A program made the position numbers and the translations under genes. The notes beneath the pieces are model-generated. The model searched no databases. It saw only the letters and a list, made by a program, of their open reading frames with translations, and was not told the DNA's origin. DNA of 6,222 bases from Patescibacteria group bacterium. GTDB taxonomy: Bacteria; Patescibacteriota; Saccharimonadia; CAILAD01; GCA-016700035. The stretch's first letter is position 1. The number at the start of each line of letters is the position of its first letter. The stretch spans positions 1-6,222 of the forward strand of contig JAUPVH010000009.1 in NCBI GenBank assembly GCA_030917125.1, given 5' to 3'. Positions 1 through 5,490 of the stretch are shown here, piece by piece.

Positions 1-6
1 TACAAT
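1..6 (+). promoter_or_regulatory. Possible -10 box for the small membrane-protein pair
   Basis: TACAAT opens the window, 9 bases before the ATG at 16. It is the same hexamer used at the start of the Mur ligase gene. Any -35 box would lie outside the window. A GAGG at 7-10 sits 5 bases from the ATG and could act as a ribosome binding site, but a transcript starting about 7 bases after this -10 box would not contain it. The two readings therefore compete. Confidence 0.35.
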
Positions 7-15
7 GAGGAAAGT

Positions 16-288
16 ATGAAAAAAGAACGAAAAACATGGTTTAAGGCGCGTGCAGGTGGAGCAGGCTGGTTGCCGAATAGCTGGCAGGGGTGGTTGCTGG
101 TGTTTATTTGGTTGCTCATCGTTACTGGGGTTATATCTTGGCTCAATTTAGTATTTGAAAATGTTTGGCTGGCGATGGCGCTTTCAATTGTGTGGTGTAG
201 TTTTATGCTAGGAGTGCTTTCGGTTATTGCCAAGCTCAAAAGTAGCCAGCCTGAAAAAATCAGCGCTTCCGGAACAACTCAGGCATGA
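16..288 (+). CDS. Small two-helix membrane protein, function unknown
   Basis: A 90-residue protein that I cannot assign to a characterised family. It starts with a basic, probably cytoplasmic segment (MKKERK, residues 1-6), followed by a Gly/Trp-rich stretch at residues 14-26 with a GWLPNSWQGW core. Two hydrophobic helices follow at about 24-44 and 49-72, and then a polar tail. The aromatic GW-P-x-S-W-Q-G-W motif just before the first helix looks like an interfacial element, and I have the impression of similar motifs in other small CPR membrane proteins, but I cannot verify that here. The start at 16 has a GAGG 5 bases upstream. The stop overlaps the next start in an ATGA (285-288), so the two proteins are probably made together and may interact. 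No catalytic residues are evident. Confidence 0.8.
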   Translation: MKKERKTWFKARAGGAGWLPNSWQGWLLVFIWLLIVTGVISWLNLVFENVWLAMALSIVWCSFMLGVLSVIAKLKSSQPEKISASGTTQA

Positions 289-716
289 AGTTTGCACTGT
301 TTGTGCATTTAATAGCCTTTGCGGTTGGTTTTGGTTCGGTGATGTTGGTTGATATTATCGGAGCACTTTGGGTGCTTGGTAAAACTGATAAGCAGCTCGT
401 ACTAAAAGTGAGTGCTATTGCCCAAAAAATTATTTGGGTGAGTGTGGTGCTGCTTGTGGTGAGTGGGTCACTCCTGTTGCCGGATCAAATTTCGGCTCGT
501 ACTCGCATAAAGCTTGCCGCGGTGATTATCTTAATTATTAATGGAGTGCTCTTGGATCGACTCCACAAGGCGACCGAGGCCGCACATCAGAGTAAATTTC
601 TTGAATTGCCACGCGCCTTGCAGATGCGCAGTGTTGCGCTGATTTCGATTTCTCAGCTAACCTGGTGGACGGCTATAATTATTGGATTTTTAAATAGCTC
701 TAGCCACGTGCTTTAA
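285..716 (+). CDS. Four-helix membrane protein, possibly CopD/DUF2269-like
   Basis: A 143-residue integral membrane protein with hydrophobic segments at about residues 3-31, 47-66, 74-93 and 116-137. The first helix carries a histidine (H8) in the context FVHLIAFAVGFGS, followed by D23. This loosely recalls the helix-1 His of the CopD/HemJ/DUF2269 group of four-helix proteins, but the resemblance is weak and I would not name a function from it. The charged loop between helices 3 and 4 contains DRLHKATEAAHQSK (residues 91-104), with further histidines. Translation is coupled to the upstream small membrane protein by a 4-base ATGA overlap. The 3' end overlaps the end of the convergent Mur ligase gene by 17 bases. 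The ORF is certain; the family is not. Confidence 0.78.
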   Translation: MKFALFVHLIAFAVGFGSVMLVDIIGALWVLGKTDKQLVLKVSAIAQKIIWVSVVLLVVSGSLLLPDQISARTRIKLAAVIILIINGVLLDRLHKATEAAHQSKFLELPRALQMRSVALISISQLTWWTAIIIGFLNSSSHVL

Positions 717-2016
717 CGAGCTTTTTAAGCTCTTCGCGCACAACTTTTCGATCATCCCAAGCAGATTTCTTGCCATTAATAACAATCGATTGTTCGGCAC
801 CTTTGCCGGTAATGAGTACTAAATCACCTTTTTTGGCGAGTGCAAGCGCCTGGGCGATGCCAGCGCGCCGATCGGCAATTCGCCAATACGTTTGATCGAG
901 TATGCCGCCGGTTTCTTCAACGCCATCAGCGATATCATCGAGGATTTTTTCCGGGTCATCTCGGTAGGGGTCAACGTTTGTGAGCACCACATAGTCACTG
1001 CCACGCATCGCGATTTGGCCCATGATTGGACGTTTGAGCTCGTCGCGTCCACCACCTTCGGCACCTAAGAGCGTAATGATTTTGTGATCTTTATCAATCA
1101 TGTTGGCGGCACTATCCATGAGCGCCTGCATGCCAGTTTCTTCGTGTGCATAATCTACGATGACATGAAAGTCCTGGTCGGCTTCAATGCGTTCCATACG
1201 GCCAGGAATGACGCCAAGCTCATTTAAGCCACGGGCAATTACTTGAGGGGATTTACCGAGCTCAAGAGCAGCCGCAATTGCACCGGTAGCATTACTGACA
1301 TTTATCTCACCAGGAATTGGAATCTGGTAAGGGTGTTTGTTGATGACGAATTCTGCTCCAAGTGCCGTGGTGTGAATGCGGGTTGCGCGGTAGTCGCTTT
1401 TTTTCGAAACCGAGTAGCTTCGTTTGATGTCGGCGATATGGTCGAAGTATTGGGTGAAGTGCTCGGCATCAGAGTTGGCAATGAGGATTTTTGGCTGCAG
1501 GCGACCTTGAACTGTTTTGGGCTTTTGTGACAAGCTCGCAAACACGCGTTTGTTGTGTTCGTGCAGTACATCAAGTGAGTAGTTATGACTGGCCATGATT
1601 TCGCGCGTAACATTCGTAAAAATGAGCATATCAAAATAGATACCAACATGACGCCACTGAGCCTGACCTTCAGAGGGGACTTCCATAATGGCGTAGCGAC
1701 AATCGGCTTGGCGCATTTCGGCGAGGACTTTTTGCATGCGATGACGACCTGGCATGGTCATGTGATACGGGTTGAGTCGCTCTTCGTGGCCAATGCGTAT
1801 ATTGGCTGTGCCAATCAGGCCAACTTTTGAACCATCTCCAGATAGCGCTGCCCACAGGAGGTTGGCGAGGGTGGTTTTTCCTTTAGATCCGACTACGCCG
1901 ATTACGATCATGTGGCGGCTGGGGTGACGGTAGGCAAAACTCGCCGCCAAAGCTTCAATATAATGAAAGCTATTTACGGCACTTTGGGGAACAAGTTTTT
2001 TGATTCGATGCAACAT
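700..2016 (-). CDS. murE: MurE-like Mur ligase lacking the N-terminal domain
   Basis: A 438-residue ATP-dependent amide ligase of the Mur family. The closest likeness along its length is to MurE, which adds the third amino acid to UDP-MurNAc-dipeptide in the cytoplasm. Visible motifs: the ATP loop GVVGSKGKTT (residues 40-49); MEVPSEG (111-117), in the place of MurE's EVSSH; FTNVTRE (133-139); a lysine at 156 in NKRVF, where MurE has its carbamylated Lys; PGRMERI (271-277); IVDYAHE (286-292); KRPIMG (328-333); and GKGAEQS (404-410). Two things are odd. The ATP loop lies near residue 40 instead of near 110, so the UDP-MurNAc-binding N-domain is absent. The DNPR substrate motif of DAP-type MurE reads VDPY (348-351). 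The start at 2016 is chosen because family-like sequence begins there and a -10 box precedes it. An in-frame extension to 2160 would run through that promoter and into the divergent gene. The substrate may therefore differ from that of standard MurE. Confidence 0.88.
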   Translation of the reverse strand: MLHRIKKLVPQSAVNSFHYIEALAASFAYRHPSRHMIVIGVVGSKGKTTLANLLWAALSGDGSKVGLIGTANIRIGHEERLNPYHMTMPGRHRMQKVLAEMRQADCRYAIMEVPSEGQAQWRHVGIYFDMLIFTNVTREIMASHNYSLDVLHEHNKRVFASLSQKPKTVQGRLQPKILIANSDAEHFTQYFDHIADIKRSYSVSKKSDYRATRIHTTALGAEFVINKHPYQIPIPGEINVSNATGAIAAALELGKSPQVIARGLNELGVIPGRMERIEADQDFHVIVDYAHEETGMQALMDSAANMIDKDHKIITLLGAEGGGRDELKRPIMGQIAMRGSDYVVLTNVDPYRDDPEKILDDIADGVEETGGILDQTYWRIADRRAGIAQALALAKKGDLVLITGKGAEQSIVINGKKSAWDDRKVVREELKKLVKARG

Positions 2017-2023
2017 ACTCTCT

Positions 2024-2052
2024 ATTGTAAACGTTTTTTGCTGTACCGTCAG
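2024..2052 (-). promoter_or_regulatory. Promoter of the MurE-like gene, leaderless type
   Basis: Read on the minus strand, CTGACG (2052-2047, 4 of 6 to TTGACA) is followed by a 17-base spacer and TACAAT (2029-2024, 5 of 6 to TATAAT). The ATG at 2016 begins 7 bases after the -10 box, so transcription should start at or within a base or two of the start codon. The bases between (AGAGAGT) are purine-rich but would mostly not be transcribed. Confidence 0.65.
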
Positions 2053-2054
2053 AC

Positions 2055-2083
2055 TTCTCATGGCCGGCGAGATAGTTGATAAT
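2055..2083 (+). promoter_or_regulatory. Promoter of the arginase gene, leaderless type
   Basis: TTCTCA (2055-2060, 4 of 6 to TTGACA), a 17-base spacer and GATAAT (2078-2083, 5 of 6 to TATAAT) are followed after 7 bases by the ATG at 2091. The -35 box lies only two bases from the -35 box of the leftward Mur ligase promoter, so the two promoters are back to back. The GGGAG at 2084-2088 is too close to the ATG for a normal ribosome binding site and would be upstream of the predicted transcript start. Confidence 0.6.
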
Positions 2084-2090
2084 GGGAGCG

Positions 2091-2993
2091 ATGAAGAAAT
2101 TGCACATTGTATCGGCTGGAACTGCCGAGGGGAGCGTGAATTACGGGTGCGAAACTGCACCGGAGGTGCTTTTGCAGTCTGGCCTGCAGGAAAGATTGCT
2201 GCAAGATGCGTGGAAGCTTAAGCTGTCGAGCGTCACAGCAGTAGCTGAAGATAATAATTATGAAGATTTGGGCTTACGAAATGCGACAACGTTAATTCCG
2301 TGGTTGCAGGAGCTGTATCGTCAGCTAGCGCGTAATACTTCTTACGACGAAAAGGCCCTTGTGCTTGGGGGCGATCATTCAATCGGGGCGGTCAGTCTGC
2401 TTGCCACGAAGCAACGCTACCCGGATGCTGTTTGTGTGTATGTAGATGCCCATCCGGATGCTCACACCCTCGAGTCGTCGCAAACGCGCAATATCCATGG
2501 CCTACCATTACGCATTGCTGCCGGACAGACACTGGCAAAGTATTTTCCGGGGCCCTATTATGCGCCCTCAGAAATTTATTTGGTCGGCATAAAAGATATT
2601 GATACAGAAGAGGCAAACTGGCTGGCGGATCAGAATATTAGGCACGCCACCATGGATACAATTCTGGAGCAGGGAATTGGTAACGTGATGCAGCAGGTGC
2701 GTGAATGGATAGGCGATCGACCGCTGCATGTAAGCTATGACATCGATGCCATTGATGCTACTTTTGCTCCGGGTACAGGAATCCTCAATGCCGGCGGCCT
2801 CACATATCGAGAAGCTGAATATCTGCCGCGTAAATTGGGTGCGATCAATCCCGTAGCCGTAGACATGGTGGAGGTTAATCCACTGCGGGATGAGGCTGGC
2901 AAGACCGTGCGCTTGGCGCAGGAGCTGATCGTGAAGCTACTTGGGGGAGAGTGGAATAGTTATCAAGACTATTTGCACTCTGATATGCAGTGA
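2091..2993 (+). CDS. Arginase-family ureohydrolase, probably arginase
   Basis: A 300-residue, full-length member of the arginase/agmatinase family, which uses two Mn ions to split a guanidino compound into urea and an amine (arginine to ornithine for arginase). Metal-ligand motifs are all present: GGDHS (93-97), DAHPD (119-123), SYDIDAID (215-222), then PGTG (227-230) and VEVNP (260-264) with the catalytic-site Glu261. The segment DAHTLESSQTRNIHG (123-137) aligns without gaps to the arginase loop that holds substrate-binding N130, S137 and H141 of rat arginase I. Here His141 is kept (H136), Asn130 is replaced by H125 and Ser137 by T132. KDID (168-171) matches the region of D183. The NxHG pattern favours arginase over agmatinase, but the changed carboxylate-binding positions leave specificity open. 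ATG 2091 is preferred because TTG 2076 and ATG 2082 lie before or inside the -10 box. The downstream gene overlaps by 4 bases (GTGA). Confidence 0.88.
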   Translation: MKKLHIVSAGTAEGSVNYGCETAPEVLLQSGLQERLLQDAWKLKLSSVTAVAEDNNYEDLGLRNATTLIPWLQELYRQLARNTSYDEKALVLGGDHSIGAVSLLATKQRYPDAVCVYVDAHPDAHTLESSQTRNIHGLPLRIAAGQTLAKYFPGPYYAPSEIYLVGIKDIDTEEANWLADQNIRHATMDTILEQGIGNVMQQVREWIGDRPLHVSYDIDAIDATFAPGTGILNAGGLTYREAEYLPRKLGAINPVAVDMVEVNPLRDEAGKTVRLAQELIVKLLGGEWNSYQDYLHSDMQ

Positions 2994-3595
2994 AAAAGAT
3001 AGCTCGCCACCGCCGTGAAGAAACGAGATCTCAGTTAATTTTATTGAGCATAGTTGTGGGTATTGGGATGTTTCTTGGTTTCTTTGGTTGGCGACTGTGG
3101 TTGAATGGTGACAGATTCGATAGGATTACGCCTCAGCCAATTTCGTTAGCCGATAGGAGTGATCGGCAACGGGTGGAAATGCCGTGTTATGAGTTCTATT
3201 TGCCTCAGGATTTTGAGTTATTAAAGAGCCCGGATTGTCAGTTAAATGTCTATGCTCGTCCGCGTAAGCACGCGTATTTTCAGGTTACGCCATATTATAA
3301 TCTGGCAACTGAAGATGACATGTTTGGCCGTTGGCGTGAGCGCTGGTTAACGCTCGGTGCGGTTGAGCGCTCAAGAGATCGCGTAATCATTGGTGGCCGC
3401 ACGGCCTGGAAGCTCGTAGACTACTACCAGCAAAATGGTGAAAGCTTTGTGTCATACTTGGTATTTTTGGAAGATTCAATCAATGTTGATGGGCGAGATA
3501 GTATTCGGGCTTTCGAATTGCGCGCTTGGGCTACAAGCTCGGCCGATCAAGCTTTAGTAGATGAGGTTTTGCAGGATTGGCGTTGGCGTTTTTAA
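2990..3595 (+). CDS. Single-pass membrane protein, C-x16-C family, paralogue 1
   Basis: A 201-residue protein of unknown function. It has a basic N-terminus (KKIARHRREETR), one transmembrane helix at about residues 15-38 and an exported domain of about 160 residues. That domain shares a pattern with the genes at 3653 and 4837: CY at 66-67, a second Cys at 83 (16 residues between the cysteines in all three), a strand-turn IIGGRTAWKLV (133-143) and a terminal WRWR (197-200). The two cysteines probably form a disulfide outside the cell. The alternating strands and the GG-x-x-A-K turn recall small alpha/beta exported folds such as PsbP/DcrB-like proteins, which is only a structural guess. Cys66 is not in a lipobox, so this is a helix-anchored protein and not a lipoprotein. 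The GTG start overlaps the arginase stop as GTGA, so the gene is probably translated from the arginase transcript by coupling. Confidence 0.82.
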   Translation: MKKIARHRREETRSQLILLSIVVGIGMFLGFFGWRLWLNGDRFDRITPQPISLADRSDRQRVEMPCYEFYLPQDFELLKSPDCQLNVYARPRKHAYFQVTPYYNLATEDDMFGRWRERWLTLGAVERSRDRVIIGGRTAWKLVDYYQQNGESFVSYLVFLEDSINVDGRDSIRAFELRAWATSSADQALVDEVLQDWRWRF

Positions 3596-3618
3596 TATGA
3601 TTCTGCTCAAAGTACTCA

Positions 3619-3627
3619 TGCTATACT
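3619..3627 (+). promoter_or_regulatory. Extended -10 promoter for paralogue 2 and downstream genes
   Basis: TGCTATACT is an extended -10 element (TG-N-TATACT, 5 of 6 to TATAAT). No good -35 box is found 15-18 bases upstream, which is common for extended -10 promoters. The predicted start near 3634 gives a leader of about 19 bases before the ATG at 3653. This differs from the near-leaderless layout at the other unit heads in this window. Confidence 0.5.
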
Positions 3628-3637
3628 AAGCTTAGTA
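3624..3637. promoter_or_regulatory. 14-base perfect palindrome over the -10 box, candidate operator
   Basis: TACTAAGCTTAGTA is a perfect inverted repeat with no spacer. It covers the last four bases of the -10 box and the predicted transcript start. A third CTAAG copy follows at 3642-3646, and with GCTTAG (3630-3635) it can also form a 6-base stem with a 6-base loop in the leader. The position is where a repressor dimer would block initiation. No regulator gene is visible in the window, so its use as an operator is inference. Confidence 0.45.
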
Positions 3638-3652
3638 AATGCTAAGCCTATT

Positions 3653-4822
3653 ATGAATCCGACTGACCCTCACGCACCCCAGCCCAACCCTCATCCAGAG
3701 CCGCCATCGAATGTGCCTCCGTCGCAGCCACCTGCCGAGGTGCCGGTGTTTCGTAACCCTCTTGCTCAAGGATACGAGGAGGGAACTGCTCAGTTGCCTC
3801 CTATGGCTCCAATGCCTGCTGCCGAACCAGCACCCCAGCCGCCGGCGCCCACACCTGCTCCTGAGCCTACGGTTGCGCCTGAATTTCCCCAAAATCCACC
3901 GATTACATCACCCCCAGCTAGCCCTGTGGAATCTCCACCGCCTGCGTATCCGGTGGCACCCCCAGCCCAACCAACCGTGAGTGAGTTATCAAATTCACCA
4001 ATTAAGCCAGCCCCAGTCAGGCTAGCTCCTTTACCGCGTAATGACGATATGCATGCGGATGGCTTACAGGCCACTTCGCAGGCTGCACCATTTGGCGCGA
4101 CTCCGGAAAATGTTGCTCCAGCGCCGGCGATAGCGAGCGGTACACCTGCGGTAAGTAAGGCCCCGCGTAAGCCAATTGGCCTGATAGTTGGGGTTGCGGT
4201 TGGTGTGGTGGTTTTGCTTGTAGCGGCAATCGGTGGCTACGCCTATTTTGCGAGTCAGAAAGAACAGCCAGCCGCTTCATCAAGTCCAACCACAGCTGGT
4301 TCGGTACGCGATAAGACAGAAAAGCCAACTCAGCCTTTTAGTGAAAAGATTTCTACCGATTGCTATGTGGCTCAGTCGTTGACGCCGGTGGAAACTCAGC
4401 AGAATAAAGACTGTGCATTATCTATCACATATGGTGAACAAAAAATTTCTTCAATATTCGTTTCTGCTCTCGGCCAATTTGATATCGCTACAGATGAGAA
4501 TTCCAGCACAGAGGCGCAAAATAGCGCTAGTGAAATCAATACGCAAAAGTACCTTGATGCACTCATCGCTGACATTATCCCGAAGGATCTTGTAACGACA
4601 CGTGAGGATATAAAAGTTGGCGGCTTAGATGCCACAAAAGTAGTTGGTAAAAAAGACGAAGCTTCAGCCGTTGATGTGGCATATGTGTTTATCATCCTTC
4701 CTGAAGGTGACAGAACCTTTGGCGAAAAGACATTTGTCGCCTTTATCGTTACTGGTGCGTATAATGATGACTATAGCCGTAAGGGTTTTGACCAGTTTCT
4801 CTCAACATGGTCTTGGAAGTGA
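3653..4822 (+). CDS. Proline-rich single-pass membrane protein, C-x16-C family, paralogue 2
   Basis: A 389-residue protein with three parts. Residues 1-170 are low-complexity and disordered in appearance, with about 50 prolines, mostly as PxP, PP and AP runs. A transmembrane helix spans about 175-199, preceded by the basic APRKP. By the positive-inside rule the proline arm should be cytoplasmic and the C-terminus outside. The exported domain (about 230-389) repeats the family pattern: CY at 237-238, Cys at 254 (again 16 residues between cysteines), IKVGGLDATKVV (320-331) and a terminal WSWK (386-389). The function is unknown; a proline-rich arm suits binding to cytoplasmic partners or acting as a flexible spacer. 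No start codon lies upstream in frame after the previous stop, so ATG 3653 is the first possible start. It has no clear Shine-Dalgarno sequence. Confidence 0.85.
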   Translation: MNPTDPHAPQPNPHPEPPSNVPPSQPPAEVPVFRNPLAQGYEEGTAQLPPMAPMPAAEPAPQPPAPTPAPEPTVAPEFPQNPPITSPPASPVESPPPAYPVAPPAQPTVSELSNSPIKPAPVRLAPLPRNDDMHADGLQATSQAAPFGATPENVAPAPAIASGTPAVSKAPRKPIGLIVGVAVGVVVLLVAAIGGYAYFASQKEQPAASSSPTTAGSVRDKTEKPTQPFSEKISTDCYVAQSLTPVETQQNKDCALSITYGEQKISSIFVSALGQFDIATDENSSTEAQNSASEINTQKYLDALIADIIPKDLVTTREDIKVGGLDATKVVGKKDEASAVDVAYVFIILPEGDRTFGEKTFVAFIVTGAYNDDYSRKGFDQFLSTWSWK

Positions 4823-4825
4823 GCT

Positions 4826-4831
4826 AGGAGG
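4826..4831 (+). promoter_or_regulatory. Consensus Shine-Dalgarno site of paralogue 3
   Basis: AGGAGG lies 5 bases before ATG 4837 and 3 bases after the stop of the preceding gene. It is the only full consensus ribosome binding site in the window and belongs to an operon-internal gene. This shows that the host uses SD-led initiation where a leader exists. Confidence 0.85.
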
Positions 4832-4836
4832 AATAT

Positions 4837-5490
4837 ATGCCCAATGTAATGCAGCCGCAAAATCATGAACATAAATATCGCGTATTGGCAGTAGTGCTTG
4901 GCTTGGCTGCCGCTGTGTTTGTTGGCTTGATTACGTTTACTTTGCTCAGTAAAAAAGCCGCTGACGATAAGAAAAAAGCCGATAGCCAGTCAGCTGTCGC
5001 AGATGTTGTTGGCGCGGGGGAGTTACAGGGTAATGAGCAGCGTGGCAAGGGTAAAATTGAATCGGAGTGTTATAGCTTTGAAGTACCTCGCAGTGTGAGT
5101 TTAGGCGTAAATCAGTATTGTGCGGTGGATCTTGGCTATGGCTCGGGAGAAGGGAATCTTTTAGTCGTTAAGCCCACAGCTATGGCTCTGAACGAAAAGG
5201 GTGAACTGAGCTTTGAAAGAAGTTTAGAGGGCTACAAGAAAAACCTCCAGAATACCGGTGTGACAATCGAATCCGAAGAATCCTTAAAACTTGACGGTCA
5301 AGACGCCGCACGGCTTACCACCGTTCAGGGGAGTGAAAAGAAAATCCTCATATTTGCCCAGACGAGTAATGCCGACCACCTTGATAGCGCAGGGCAAACG
5401 GTTCAGGGGGTTGAAGTGAGTACTCCAAATAATACAAAAGAGCAGTCTGAGGTGATGGCTGGCGTAATCCAAACCTGGAAGTGGCGATAG
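4837..5490 (+). CDS. Single-pass membrane protein, C-x16-C family, paralogue 3
   Basis: A 217-residue protein of unknown function. It has a short polar N-terminus, a transmembrane helix at about residues 16-37 and a Lys/Asp-rich linker (39-50, KKAADDKKKADS). The exported domain carries CY at 78-79, the second Cys at 95, LKLDGQDAARL (150-160) in place of the GG-x-x-A turn, and a terminal WKWR (214-217). Spacing between the cysteines is identical to that in the genes at 2990 and 3653, although overall identity looks low, so the duplication is old. A strong AGGAGG sets the start. The gene follows the previous stop by 14 bases and overlaps the downstream hydrolase by 10 bases, placing all three in one transcript. 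It lacks the proline arm of its neighbour. Confidence 0.85.
   Translation: MPNVMQPQNHEHKYRVLAVVLGLAAAVFVGLITFTLLSKKAADDKKKADSQSAVADVVGAGELQGNEQRGKGKIESECYSFEVPRSVSLGVNQYCAVDLGYGSGEGNLLVVKPTAMALNEKGELSFERSLEGYKKNLQNTGVTIESEESLKLDGQDAARLTTVQGSEKKILIFAQTSNADHLDSAGQTVQGVEVSTPNNTKEQSEVMAGVIQTWKWR

Noticed and set aside
718..732. Hairpin GAGCTT-TTT-AAGCTC as a terminator at the convergent junction
   Set aside because: It lies inside the last codons of the Mur ligase gene, has only a 3-base loop and is not followed by a T run on either strand.
1243..1855. Plus-strand and alternate-frame ORFs within the Mur ligase gene
   Set aside because: The Mur ligase frame is conserved throughout this stretch, and the alternatives have no recognisable domains or start sites.
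2076..2090. Earlier arginase starts at TTG 2076 or ATG 2082
   Set aside because: Both lie before or within the GATAAT -10 box. They add only five or three residues with no family likeness, while ATG 2091 fits the 7-base leaderless spacing.
2017..2160. In-frame N-terminal extension of the Mur ligase up to 2160
   Set aside because: The extra 48 residues are not Mur-like, and they would be read back through the -10 and -35 boxes and the first codons of the divergent arginase gene.
3632..4328. Long open frames on the minus strand and in other frames opposite the proline-rich gene
   Set aside because: They are shadows of the CCN-rich codons, giving Arg/Gly/Trp-rich low-complexity translations with no start signals, and the plus-strand gene has a clear domain structure.
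2990..5490. The C-x16-C proteins as lipoproteins
   Set aside because: The first Cys lies about 28-41 residues after the membrane helix and is not preceded by a lipobox, and no other Cys follows the signal-like helices.
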